From the NCBI GenBank assembly GCA_046329495.1, contig JAXLUO010000005.1:124001-188000 (forward strand): DNA of 64,000 nt, given 5' to 3'. The stretch comes from Bog-950 sp046329495. GTDB taxonomy: Bacteria > Bacteroidota > Bacteroidia > Chitinophagales > LD1. The notes below the pieces were generated by a model. That model saw only the letters and a program-made list of their open reading frames with translations, was not told the origin of the DNA and searched no databases. Positions 1-8,589 of this stretch are shown here, piece after piece. The translations under genes and the position numbers were made by a program. The stretch's first letter is position 1. Each line of letters starts with the position of its first letter.

Positions 1-186
1 TTGGTTGGCGGGATATTGATTATACCAGCCGTTGCCCATTACCTTGAATCCCGATGTGTAGCCAAACCCATTACGCTCGGACATCGTAGTATACCACCCC
101 AACAAACGCAGAGTTATTTCGGTTAATATAAATGTAACCGTTGTAATAATGATAAGGTATCTAATACCCGCTGACGTATTTTCCAC
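1..186 (-). CDS. N-terminal part of a membrane-anchored protein, possibly SGNH/GDSL hydrolase-like (cut by window edge)
   Basis: An open frame of 62 codons runs from a GTG at 186 off the left edge. It is preceded in frame by a TAG stop at 187-189, so GTG is the first usable start; the next ATG is at 84. The readable part has a hydrophobic stretch (about residues 9-22, YLIIITTVTFIL) followed by TEITLRLLGWY. An N-terminal helix followed by an E-x-x-LR-x-x-G pattern is typical of membrane-anchored SGNH/GDSL-type hydrolases in Bacteroidota, but the catalytic part lies outside the window. The gene starts 34 nt after the stop of the GSCFA gene on the same strand, so they may be co-transcribed. The family assignment is inference; the reading frame itself is fairly convincing. 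Confidence 0.55.
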   Translation of the reverse strand, partial: MENTSAGIRYLIIITTVTFILTEITLRLLGWYTTMSERNGFGYTSGFKVMGNGWYNQYPANQ

Positions 187-220
187 CTACTTTAAATAGT
201 CTTCTAAAATAGGAATATTG

Positions 221-1216
221 CTACAAGCCTTCCCAAATCGATTTAAGTAATAACTTCTTTTCCGCCGCAAAATCAAGTTTATAAGTCAATTCTAATTTCT
301 CAATCTGGTTAAGGGTAGCATGTACAAACTTAGAATGTGCCTCGCTTTGAGCATTGCGTGGACGATGTAACACTGCCTGCCGGATACGGTCAATCTCATC
401 CACCACTCCCCACAACTTTTCTTCGATTAAATACTTTTTAATTCCCTGCCAAACATAGGCAATGGCTGTATCGTTGGGATGCAGCATATCTTCCTTGTAA
501 AAACGGTAATCACGTAAATCGTCAATTACCATCTCATAGGCAGGAAAATAATAGATGCCAGGGTACATTTCGCGCAGTGCATGGATGGAAGTAAACAAAT
601 GCGATTTACTGAGTGTGTTTTCCTGATAACCGAAAGCAAAATATCTAACGGGGCTAACCGAGAAAGCTATTTTAATGGTGGGATTGATTCGCCACAAAGC
701 CTCAATTGCAGATTTGAATTGGTTCAAAATAACATCTCCTTTCAAAAGAGTAGTTTGAAAATGACTGCCGGGAAACTTATGGCAGTTGGAAACTATACGG
801 CCACTCTCTTTCAATCTGAAAGCATGACTCGTACCGGGGGTCAGGAAAAGCACTTTAGCTGTTCTGATTTGCAAGCTGGCAAAAGCAAGAGCTTCATTAA
901 TGCTGTTCAAGGTTTCTTCTACTGTATTACCTGAAAAAGAGCTATGATGGTCAAAGCTATGATATTGCTCATTGTAGTAAACAAGATCTGATTCAGTATA
1001 TGCACGAGACGTTATTAGCCGGTGTATGGCATTGCAAATTGAGGCCGGATTATACAACTGCCCAAACGGGTTTATTACAATTTTAAACTTATTATCGGCA
1101 AACTTTTGTCCTATATGCTCCGAAAAACATGAACCGAGCGTAATCAGTTCATCTGAATAATCTATCCGAAAATCGGCCTCGGGGATTTTTACTATGGTTC
1201 TGAAGGGTGTCTGCAT
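221..1216 (-). CDS. GSCFA domain protein (SGNH-hydrolase-like)
   Basis: 331 residues. The defining G28-S29-C30-F31 motif follows a short N-terminal extension. An SPVR segment lies at 188-191, and DMLHPN near 243-248 resembles the D-x-x-H block of SGNH hydrolases, with S29 in the expected nucleophile position. GSCFA proteins are common in Bacteroidota and some carry sugar-esterase-like folds; the substrate is unknown. No signal peptide is seen, so it is probably cytosolic. It lies upstream of the cut-off gene at 1-186, which may also be hydrolase-like, and diverges from the YCII gene. The ATG at 1216 gives a normal family length. Confidence 0.85.
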   Translation of the reverse strand: MQTPFRTIVKIPEADFRIDYSDELITLGSCFSEHIGQKFADNKFKIVINPFGQLYNPASICNAIHRLITSRAYTESDLVYYNEQYHSFDHHSSFSGNTVEETLNSINEALAFASLQIRTAKVLFLTPGTSHAFRLKESGRIVSNCHKFPGSHFQTTLLKGDVILNQFKSAIEALWRINPTIKIAFSVSPVRYFAFGYQENTLSKSHLFTSIHALREMYPGIYYFPAYEMVIDDLRDYRFYKEDMLHPNDTAIAYVWQGIKKYLIEEKLWGVVDEIDRIRQAVLHRPRNAQSEAHSKFVHATLNQIEKLELTYKLDFAAEKKLLLKSIWEGL

Positions 1217-1311
1217 CTATCATTTACCGGAATATGCAAAATAGCTAACCCCGGATTTATTTTACTATACAAATTTAAAGGTGCTATTATCTTAGCGGGA
1301 AAGGATGCAAG

Positions 1312-1638
1312 ATGCCACATTTCATTTACATATTGGAGCTGACAAATACCTACAAAAACACTGGTAATTGGACAGCTGAAACAAACGCAATTTTAGAAGA
1401 GCATTGGAATCATCTGATGCAAATGCATAGCAAGGGAGAAGTTGTACTTGTTGGACGCACCAATTTGCCGCTTGACCACCCTGATAACCATGGGTATAAC
1501 ATTTTTGAAGCCGATAGTTTAGAGCAAGCGCAGCAAATTTTAGAAAGTGATCCGACAATAGCCAAGGGAGTTATGACCGGAAAGGTATTCCCCTTTAACC
1601 TGGCATTGCTGAAGGGGGAACAAGTGGTAAGCCAATAA
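1312..1638 (+). CDS. YCII-related domain protein
   Basis: 108 residues in the compact ferredoxin-like YCII fold. Visible features are the N-terminal beta strand FIYILEL, a helix containing H31 and H34 (EEHWNHL), the strand VVLVGRT and D55 in LPLDHPD. A His/Asp pair is the proposed catalytic dyad of this family. The role is unknown; members are small cytosolic proteins proposed to act as dehydrochlorinase-like or muconolactone-isomerase-like enzymes. The downstream glyoxalase-fold gene starts 6 nt after the stop, so the two are surely one transcript. The ATG at 1312 is the first start of the frame. Confidence 0.8.
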   Translation: MPHFIYILELTNTYKNTGNWTAETNAILEEHWNHLMQMHSKGEVVLVGRTNLPLDHPDNHGYNIFEADSLEQAQQILESDPTIAKGVMTGKVFPFNLALLKGEQVVSQ

Positions 1639-1644
1639 TGCATT

Positions 1645-2295
1645 ATGGAGATAAAGGAAGTAACACTCTTTACGCACAACTTAATAGCCGTAAGGAACTT
1701 CTATAGCAATGAGTTAGAATTGGAACTGTTGGAACATTCCGGTTCCGAATTATGCTACAAGGCAGGCGCTTCGCAACTACGATTTAAATCCATCACGGGC
1801 TGTAAGCCTTATTATCATTTAGCTTTTAACATACCACCGAAACTATTGGAAGAAGCCCTGAAATGGCTTAAGGGACACGCACAGCTAATTGCATGGCAGG
1901 GAAAAGAACTGATAGATTTTCCAAACTGGAACGCACGTTCGATTTATTTCTACGACCCAGTTGGCAACATTCTGGAATTTATAGCTCGACAGGATTTGCC
2001 GGCCAACAGCCGGTTAGATTTTGACCGTGACTGCATTCTAAACATCAGCGAAATAGGAATTGTAAACGACCCTGTTTTTGAACTTCAAAAAAAACTGGAA
2101 AACGAATATGGCGTACCGGTTTTTGCAAGGCAAACTCCCAATAATGAGTTTTGCCCCATGGGTGATTATAACGGTTTGCTAATAGTGGTTACCGCACACC
2201 GGAATTGGTTTCCTACCGCAGTTCCCTGTAAACCCTTTCCGCTGCAGGTAACTTTTACTGTGGATAATGGCCATCTTTATCATCTTACGGTATAA
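1645..2295 (+). CDS. VOC superfamily (glyoxalase/bleomycin-resistance fold) protein
   Basis: 216 residues. The first half shows a standard VOC module: VTLFTHNLIAVRNFY at the N-terminus, a YYHLAF strand with a candidate metal histidine near residue 59, and YDPVGNILEFI carrying the conserved glutamate. The second half (about 125-216) looks like a diverged second module without an obvious metal-ligand set. VOC proteins use a divalent metal for isomerase, dioxygenase or glyoxalase chemistry; no substrate can be named. It forms a two-gene unit with the YCII protein and precedes the caspase/TPR gene by 32 nt. Confidence 0.8.
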   Translation: MEIKEVTLFTHNLIAVRNFYSNELELELLEHSGSELCYKAGASQLRFKSITGCKPYYHLAFNIPPKLLEEALKWLKGHAQLIAWQGKELIDFPNWNARSIYFYDPVGNILEFIARQDLPANSRLDFDRDCILNISEIGIVNDPVFELQKKLENEYGVPVFARQTPNNEFCPMGDYNGLLIVVTAHRNWFPTAVPCKPFPLQVTFTVDNGHLYHLTV

Positions 2296-2327
2296 ACCCC
2301 GGGGACTTGTATATTTATGGTGTAGTT

Positions 2328-4682
2328 ATGAAACAAATAATACTTGGTGCATTTATAGTTCTGCAGTTAATGGCAGTTGCCCAACCCGGCAACACCAGAG
2401 GTGCTGCCCTTATTAATGAGGCAGGCCAAACAGAAACGGGAAAAACCTTCGCACTGGTTGTAGGCATTTCCGATTATAAGGAATTGCCTAAATTGAAATA
2501 CGCCGACAAGGATGCGCAGGCCTTTTGCAATTATCTGAAAAGGATAAGCACCGACACCAACAATATAAAGGTACTTGCCAATCAGGATGCCAACCGGGTG
2601 AATGTGTTAAGCGCATTAATGAATATTAAAAAAAATGTAAGTAAGGGAGATAAGGTCTTTATCTATTTTGCAGGACACGGCGATGTAGAAACTGAAATTA
2701 CCAATGGTGGTATACTGCTGCTCTACGATTCGTACAAAGAGAACTATTACTTAAACCCCAACGGTTACCTGCACGAAACTGATTTAAAAAACATTATTAC
2801 CCAGTTTACCCAAAAAGAAGCAAAAGTAACTTTGATAACCGATGCTTGCCACTCGGGCTCGTTTAGCGGGGGCAACGAAGGTGCCGGTAAAACGCTGCTG
2901 GCCCTAAAAGCAGAATGGGGCAACGAAACCAAGATTTTTTCGTGCCAGGCTAACGAATATTCAATGGAAGGCCCTCAATGGGGCAATGGCCGCGGGTTAT
3001 TCTCTTACCATTTGATAGAAGGCTTAACTGGGTTAGCTGATGAAGAAGGTGATGGAGATGGACAGGTAACACTGTTTGAATTGCAGAGCTATCTGCAGAA
3101 ATATGTGCGCAAGGAGGCAGCCCCTAATAAGCAAACTCCGTTCGCTACCGGTAACCTCGATAATTCTATTGCCCGGGTAAACATTCCTCTTCTGGCCAAG
3201 CTAAAGGAAAGTAAGGCTGCTAATTATCCTCTCTTTGCTTCTGCAGCCGGACGCGCTACAGATATTACCAATGATTTTGATGCTGCCATCTACGCCAATT
3301 TTAAAACTGCCCTGGCCGATAAACGCCTGGTAGAACCGGATAAAAACAATGCATGGTATTATTACAGTCAACTGCTCAGCAAGTCCAAAAGCGAAGCAGC
3401 CAAAGATGGTTTGACCCGCGATTTAATTTCTGCCTTGTTAAATCGTTCACAGGAAATTATCAATCCTCTGCTTTCAGGTGATATAAGTTATACCTCCTCA
3501 AGCAAGTTGGCGCTGGCAGTTAAGGAAATGAGCAAAGGAATAGAACTACTGGGGGCCGAGCATTACCTTGCCGGTAATTTTAAAGCCCGAAAACTGTTTT
3601 TAGAGGCCGTACAATTAACCTTTAGCCCCGGAGACGAAAAGAACGCATCGAATGTCTCCAATGCTTTAAAGAAGTTAGAGGAATCGATAAAACTTGAGCC
3701 TTTTGCCTATTACAGCTACTACCAAAGTGGTTATTTGTATAACCTGCAGAAAAAATCAACGCAGGCCATTGAGTACTACAACAAGTATTTGAGTTTTTTA
3801 CCCAAGGATGCCGAAGCGCTAAATAACGTGGGTGTATCCTACTACAACATGGCTAACTACGAAAAGGCCTTAGATTACTACAACCAATCCCTTACCTTAA
3901 AACCCAGCGCTAAAACGTATACCAATATGGGTTTGGTTTACCTGAAGCAAAACCTGGCTGACAAGGCTGCCGAACGGTTTGACAAAGCCATTGCATTGGA
4001 AAAGGACAAAGCATTTACCACCTACTACCTGGCAGGTAAAAACTACTACGAGCTGGGGAATACGGATAAGGCCGGCAGTTATTTTGCCAAAGCTATAGCC
4101 GCTAACGCCAGCCATGCACCGTCGCTGTATTATCTGGGTCTGCTGAGTTTAAGCAAAAAGGATAGTACTAAAGCATTGGATTACTTTACCAGAGCAGTTG
4201 CAGCCGATAAAATGTATGCCGAGCCATTGCAAAAACGGGGCGATTTATACTATGCTAAGAAACAATTTGATAAGGCTGTAACAGATTATAAAATGGCAGT
4301 AGCCTTAAACCCGAAATTAATGGAAAGCTATCTACCCCTGGGCAGGGCATACGTTGAGTTGGGTAAATACACCGATGCTATTGATGCACTCGAAAACGCC
4401 GTTGGCATGGACCGCAATCTCGGCAAAACCCTCTACCTGGAACTGGGTAACCTATACCGCGATAAATTGAAGCAATACGAACGGGCGAACGGATATTACC
4501 AGAAATTTATGGAGCTGAACCCCATGGATGGAAAAGGCTATGCCGAAGCAGGCATGAACTATATTCAACTAAAAAATTATACGGCTGCCGAACAAAATTT
4601 AAAACGCGCAGCCACGTTAATACCCGGTAGCGCGTTGGTAAGCAACTATACCGAGTTGCTGAACACCAGTAAACCCAAGTAG
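2328..4682 (+). CDS. Exported caspase-family (peptidase C14) protein with C-terminal TPR array
   Basis: 784 residues from the ATG at 2328. An upstream in-frame ATG at 2307 would put seven residues before the signal peptide and is less likely. A cleavable signal peptide (hydrophobic core, ending AVAQ) is followed by a caspase-like p20 domain: FALVVGISDY, catalytic His117 in FAGHGD and catalytic Cys174 in TDACHSGS. Just after it, DEEGDGDGQVTLFELQSY reads like an EF-hand-type acidic loop. From about residue 430 to the end there are eight or nine TPRs (for example KALDYYNQSLTLKP and KAAERFDKAIALEK), suggesting a partner-binding scaffold. The protein should act in the periplasm or at the cell surface. 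Bacterial caspase homologues cleave after basic residues or act in stress and death responses; the target here is unknown. Confidence 0.88.
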   Translation: MKQIILGAFIVLQLMAVAQPGNTRGAALINEAGQTETGKTFALVVGISDYKELPKLKYADKDAQAFCNYLKRISTDTNNIKVLANQDANRVNVLSALMNIKKNVSKGDKVFIYFAGHGDVETEITNGGILLLYDSYKENYYLNPNGYLHETDLKNIITQFTQKEAKVTLITDACHSGSFSGGNEGAGKTLLALKAEWGNETKIFSCQANEYSMEGPQWGNGRGLFSYHLIEGLTGLADEEGDGDGQVTLFELQSYLQKYVRKEAAPNKQTPFATGNLDNSIARVNIPLLAKLKESKAANYPLFASAAGRATDITNDFDAAIYANFKTALADKRLVEPDKNNAWYYYSQLLSKSKSEAAKDGLTRDLISALLNRSQEIINPLLSGDISYTSSSKLALAVKEMSKGIELLGAEHYLAGNFKARKLFLEAVQLTFSPGDEKNASNVSNALKKLEESIKLEPFAYYSYYQSGYLYNLQKKSTQAIEYYNKYLSFLPKDAEALNNVGVSYYNMANYEKALDYYNQSLTLKPSAKTYTNMGLVYLKQNLADKAAERFDKAIALEKDKAFTTYYLAGKNYYELGNTDKAGSYFAKAIAANASHAPSLYYLGLLSLSKKDSTKALDYFTRAVAADKMYAEPLQKRGDLYYAKKQFDKAVTDYKMAVALNPKLMESYLPLGRAYVELGKYTDAIDALENAVGMDRNLGKTLYLELGNLYRDKLKQYERANGYYQKFMELNPMDGKGYAEAGMNYIQLKNYTAAEQNLKRAATLIPGSALVSNYTELLNTSKPK

Positions 4683-4694
4683 CACTTAAAACCT

Positions 4695-5378
4695 ATGAAC
4701 CACCGGGTTAGCCAAATATCGGCATACCTCATCTACCTGCTGATTATCTCACCGGTTATCTGCTTTACGTATGTAATGGCCACCAAAGTGATACCATATT
4801 TGAGTTTTGGGCATGCAGTAAACTTTCTTTCTACCAAAACCGATGAAGTATTGGATAAGCCTTTGTTCCGCACAGGTTTTTATATACACATAATCAGCAG
4901 TTGGTTAGTGCTGTTTGCAGCCCTACCACAATTTATGCCTCGTTTAAGCGCCGGGTATCCCGGCTTCCACCGTGGTACAGGTAAGGTATATGTATTTACT
5001 ATTTTGGCCTTTGCTGCACCATCGGGGCTAATACTGGCCTTATATGCCAATGGTGGCATTGCAGCAAAAACCGGTTTTACCCTACAATGCGTTGTATGGT
5101 GGTTGGCCACTTTTACGGCCTATGTAAAAATAAGGCAACACAATTATCGCGAGCACATAAGTTGGATGGTGCGGAGTTTTGCTATTACCCTGGCCGCCTT
5201 TAGCCTGCGTACCGAAGGTTATTTAATGCATTACCTGTTACACACGCGCCCAATTGAAACTTACGTAACCATCACCTGGTTATCGTGGGTGGGTAATTGG
5301 TTTATAGCAGAACTACTACTTACCATTGGATTGGGCAAGTGGTTACACAAAAAATACACTCAAAACCTTCAACCATGA
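4695..5378 (+). CDS. DUF2306 family integral membrane protein
   Basis: 227 residues with about six hydrophobic segments, beginning around residues 10-32. The conserved features of DUF2306 are visible: FHRGTGKVYVFTIL in the middle, a histidine in HIISSWLVLFAALPQF, and REHISWMVRSFAITLAA. The conserved histidines in the membrane segments suggest a redox or metal role, but the function is not established. It starts 12 nt after the caspase/TPR gene, and its TGA overlaps the ATG of the next gene (ATGA at 5375-5378). It is therefore translationally coupled to the lipoprotein and probably part of one operon from 2328 to 6304. Confidence 0.8.
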   Translation: MNHRVSQISAYLIYLLIISPVICFTYVMATKVIPYLSFGHAVNFLSTKTDEVLDKPLFRTGFYIHIISSWLVLFAALPQFMPRLSAGYPGFHRGTGKVYVFTILAFAAPSGLILALYANGGIAAKTGFTLQCVVWWLATFTAYVKIRQHNYREHISWMVRSFAITLAAFSLRTEGYLMHYLLHTRPIETYVTITWLSWVGNWFIAELLLTIGLGKWLHKKYTQNLQP

Positions 5379-6304
5379 AAAATGCATTCATTTTGTTAGG
5401 CTTAGTCGCTATGGTATTAACGGCTTGTAATAACAGCATGCGTAGCGATGCGCCGGTTAACCAGGTAAAATTAATAACACATAAGGAGGCTACAGATACT
5501 ATGCGCATTGCCGGTATCGATAGTAGCCAGATAGATTCGCTAACCGCACTGATTGAATATGGCTACCTGCCTGATGAAAAGGCAACCCCATTGTTGCACG
5601 CGTTAAATTATAAGCAATTGATTAGTTCTCGAGATTCGCGGGTATATTTTGGGTTCTATGGTGCCGACAGATATAAAATTGAGTTTTATATAGAGGAAGC
5701 CAAACCCGATGAAACCAACCCATATCTAATTCACCTTAAAGGAAAGAACAAATACAAAAAGGCTATTACGCCGTTTGAGGGCAGTATTACCATTGATTCG
5801 GTTTTCGGGTTTAAAGATCTTACCTACGATTATCAGGATTTCCTGCAATATGAAGCGAGTGATTCCGGTGCCAGATTTGAGGGGGATACAACCTTGCAAA
5901 CGTACCATCTGAAAGGCAAATTTACCCTGAAAGAAGAGCAACGTAAAAATGCCGGCGAGTTTAACGGCAACTTTTACATGGATGTGTATCCCACTATGGT
6001 ATATGAAGGCGACGAACAACATCCGGGGTATGAGATTTGGTTTAACACAAACAACGAAACCCGCAGAGGGGGATTTTTATTTGACGGCAGTTGGATCTCC
6101 TATCAAACTGCCACCACCAAACCGCTGTTGCTGGCACGTGATGTATTTATGTTTGGCAATGATGTGCTGGAGAACTTTAGTTACGGTGAACGCGAAATAG
6201 AGATTAACCCCAAATACCGTGCACTTGGATGGGAAGATTACTGGGAAAATGATGAGTGGTGGAATGATGGTAAAGATATCAAAACCCTTACAATCCTATT
6301 TTGA
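5375..6304 (+). CDS. Lipoprotein of unknown function
   Basis: 309 residues from the ATG at 5375, chosen because it forms an ATGA overlap with the DUF2306 stop and begins a clean lipoprotein signal peptide with lipobox LTAC (Cys18). The longer frame beginning at 5297 would bury the signal peptide. The mature part is rich in beta strands with paired aromatic and charged residues (FGFYGADRYKIEFYIEEAKP, GSITIDSVFGFKDLTYDY), as in lipocalin-like or calycin-type folds, but I recognise no family. The C-terminus overlaps the convergent acyltransferase gene by 9 bp. It is probably anchored in the outer or inner membrane and expressed with DUF2306. Confidence 0.75.
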   Translation: MKNAFILLGLVAMVLTACNNSMRSDAPVNQVKLITHKEATDTMRIAGIDSSQIDSLTALIEYGYLPDEKATPLLHALNYKQLISSRDSRVYFGFYGADRYKIEFYIEEAKPDETNPYLIHLKGKNKYKKAITPFEGSITIDSVFGFKDLTYDYQDFLQYEASDSGARFEGDTTLQTYHLKGKFTLKEEQRKNAGEFNGNFYMDVYPTMVYEGDEQHPGYEIWFNTNNETRRGGFLFDGSWISYQTATTKPLLLARDVFMFGNDVLENFSYGEREIEINPKYRALGWEDYWENDEWWNDGKDIKTLTILF

Positions 6305-7174
6305 TCGTTCGGGTGTTTTTATATTCAGCCAACGACGCCACTTGCTTCGGTCAGTATCGCTATTGCGCAGTTGATGCAACTCGTTAATGAGCGCTAATAA
6401 CTGCGTTTCCACTTTGCCCTTTACTTCGTTCAGCGTTTCCTCATCTTCCACCTTTGCCTTCAACCGCTTGGTAGAAATGCGCTTACCAAATTTAAAATAG
6501 AGCTTAACCGGCCGTGGAATGATCGTATCGCCTACGCCACGTACTATTGGCGGTATTAATTCCCCTTCTTTAAACACCGATTTTGAAACACCTATAAAAG
6601 TTAAAAATTTACCAATCGGCGTTTTTAGAAAATCATCGGCATCCTGAACTATGGTGAAGGCCTCTTCAGCCCCCACAGCGGCTACAGGTATTATATCGTA
6701 ACCATGTTGCAGGGCCATCTTCACAAACCCCTTGCGATCGCTCCACTTTAATACATACTTCTCTCCTTTCTTTCGACAGATTTCGCGTGTACCTCCGGGG
6801 TATACTACAATACTTTCCCCCTCCTGCATCAAAGCATGGCAATTTGCCCTGCTTGCTTCTACTACCCCTAAACGTTCTTTTACAAAATCGCGCCAAACGG
6901 GAATGCGGAAGTGATTTGTATCGGCCAGCGCCCGAAGAATTATTCCTTTCCGCAGATAAAGTTCAGTCCCAAAGGGATAGCCATCCAACACTCCCAGTAC
7001 ATTATGGTTGGTAACATACAAAGCCGGCCGGGTAACATCTAACTCCTCTAGCCCGTAAAATTGAGGAGCAAAGTAGAATTTGAAAGGAAGCATAAAGTTC
7101 CTGACAAAACTTTTTGAAGGCGGTTGAAACTTAAAGGAATGCTTCTTCTGCTCTTTGTGGGTTGACTTTGCCAT
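6296..7174 (-). CDS. Lysophospholipid acyltransferase-like protein (MGAT/DGAT-type LPLAT)
   Basis: 292 residues. The catalytic block reads NHNVLGVLDG, a His and Asp separated by six residues rather than four, as occurs in the monoacylglycerol-acyltransferase-like branch of LPLATs. The second signature VVYPGGTREICR matches the PGGxxE motif of that branch, and GYDIIPVAAVGAEEAF is the expected following strand-helix. Family members transfer acyl chains to glycerol lipids at the inner membrane face. The N-terminus is basic and has no signal peptide. The 3' end overlaps the lipoprotein stop by 9 bp, with no room for a terminator. Acyl acceptor unknown. Confidence 0.8.
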   Translation of the reverse strand: MAKSTHKEQKKHSFKFQPPSKSFVRNFMLPFKFYFAPQFYGLEELDVTRPALYVTNHNVLGVLDGYPFGTELYLRKGIILRALADTNHFRIPVWRDFVKERLGVVEASRANCHALMQEGESIVVYPGGTREICRKKGEKYVLKWSDRKGFVKMALQHGYDIIPVAAVGAEEAFTIVQDADDFLKTPIGKFLTFIGVSKSVFKEGELIPPIVRGVGDTIIPRPVKLYFKFGKRISTKRLKAKVEDEETLNEVKGKVETQLLALINELHQLRNSDTDRSKWRRWLNIKTPERSK

Positions 7175-7381
7175 GTTGCTTAAACTCTTTAAAAGCGGTT
7201 AAAAGTTGTGTGAATGTAAAAAGCCAAAGAACCAAAGACAATAGCGGCATGGTTTTTTGATTACAAAATTGAATGCAAACTGCCGGAACAACGTCTTAGT
7301 AATCAGACACCGGACGTGGAAAATAGTTTTGGAGAGTTCATTTAATTTTCAAACTTCGGTAACGAAACGAAAAGCCCCCTA

Positions 7382-8074
7382 ATGGATAAAACCATTTATT
7401 TAATACCAGGCGTTGGAGCCAACGACAAGATTTTTCAAAATCTTGATCTAAGCGGCTATGATATTGTGCATTTAAAGTGGCCCAAACACAAAAAGAACGA
7501 GCCGCTGCAGCAATATGTAAAGAAATTGCTGCCACAAATTAAGAAAGATACACAGCCAATATTAATCGGAATGTCGTTTGGAGGGATTGTAGCTGTTGAG
7601 TTAGCAAAACTGGTGAATCCATATAAAACCTTCGTTTTAAGTAGTATTAAAACATACCACGAACGGCCGTTTAAGATAATGTTTATGAACTCGGTAAAGT
7701 TTCACCGCTTAATTCCGGGTAAGTTGGTGTTAAACTTTCGCTTCTGGCTTCAATTGGTATTGGGCAAGTTAGATCAACATGACTTCGAGTTAATTGAGGA
7801 CATGATTCAGGATATTGACATTGACTTCAACAAATGGGCGGTAGATCAGGTCATTCACTGGAAAAACGAGCAACCACCGGCAAATGTTGTTCACATACAC
7901 GGTACAAGCGATTGGATTTTCCCGCGTCATTACATTAACGATTGCTACTGGATTAAAGGTGGCACTCACTTTATGGTAGTAAACCGTGCAAAGGAAATCT
8001 CCAAAATCATTCGTAAAGAATTGCGCGAGGTAAAGCAAATAAAGCCCCGCACTGCTTTAAAAAAGGCTTCCTAA
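7382..8074 (+). CDS. Small alpha/beta hydrolase
   Basis: 230 residues. It has an N-terminal strand IYLIPGVGAN, the nucleophile elbow G-M-S65-F-G-G, an acid in HGTSDWIFP and a histidine in GGTHFM, giving a full catalytic triad. No signal peptide. The cap region between residues 95 and 150 is helical and basic. It closely resembles the second small hydrolase at 58217-58876 in length and layout, so the two are paralogues. Substrate unknown. The stop is 3 nt from the convergent DinB gene stop. Confidence 0.85.
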   Translation: MDKTIYLIPGVGANDKIFQNLDLSGYDIVHLKWPKHKKNEPLQQYVKKLLPQIKKDTQPILIGMSFGGIVAVELAKLVNPYKTFVLSSIKTYHERPFKIMFMNSVKFHRLIPGKLVLNFRFWLQLVLGKLDQHDFELIEDMIQDIDIDFNKWAVDQVIHWKNEQPPANVVHIHGTSDWIFPRHYINDCYWIKGGTHFMVVNRAKEISKIIRKELREVKQIKPRTALKKAS

Positions 8075-8077
8075 CTG

Positions 8078-8578
8078 TTATTGCATAGCAGGCATTCCCA
8101 TACTTGCCCATTCTTCATTCGCAGGACCGTATATACCTGGTACTCGGAGTCCGCACATGCGCATAACTACTTCTAATTGCCCGCGATGATGTATTTGATG
8201 GTTCACCAATACCGACAAGGTAACGCCACGTTTCCAATTTTCTCCATACATATTGTCAACCTGCTCCATGGTAGCATCATTCCAATTTGCACCTAATTGG
8301 CTTACTAAACTGGCCGAAGCCTTTTGGTAATTTTCCAGCAATGCTGCTACAGTCCAATTGGGATATTGGTCATGATCTTCGATTTCAACTTTTAAACCCG
8401 TTCGCTCCATCATCTCCTTTATACTTTGTGTAATGTGCCACGCTAATACACCTGCAGTACGCACTTTTTCGTGCACCTTGGTGTTAAGCATATCGTCCTT
8501 TAAGGCGTTAAAAACCTTTAGGGTACATTTACTCTCATAATTCCAGTCGTTAATAAAGTCATTAAGTGTATGGTACAT
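8078..8578 (-). CDS. DinB family protein
   Basis: 166 residues predicted as a four-helix bundle. Metal-binding histidines are visible in LAWHITQ near residue 48 and in NHQIHHRGQL near 131-136, the characteristic DinB/YfiT triad. DinB proteins bind a divalent metal; some act as thiol-dependent S-transferases, but most have no assigned reaction. The gene starts 11 nt downstream of the Nudix hydrolase stop on the same strand, so the two probably share a transcript. Cytosolic. Confidence 0.82.
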   Translation of the reverse strand: MYHTLNDFINDWNYESKCTLKVFNALKDDMLNTKVHEKVRTAGVLAWHITQSIKEMMERTGLKVEIEDHDQYPNWTVAALLENYQKASASLVSQLGANWNDATMEQVDNMYGENWKRGVTLSVLVNHQIHHRGQLEVVMRMCGLRVPGIYGPANEEWASMGMPAMQ

Positions 8579-8589
8579 ACCTATTTGTT

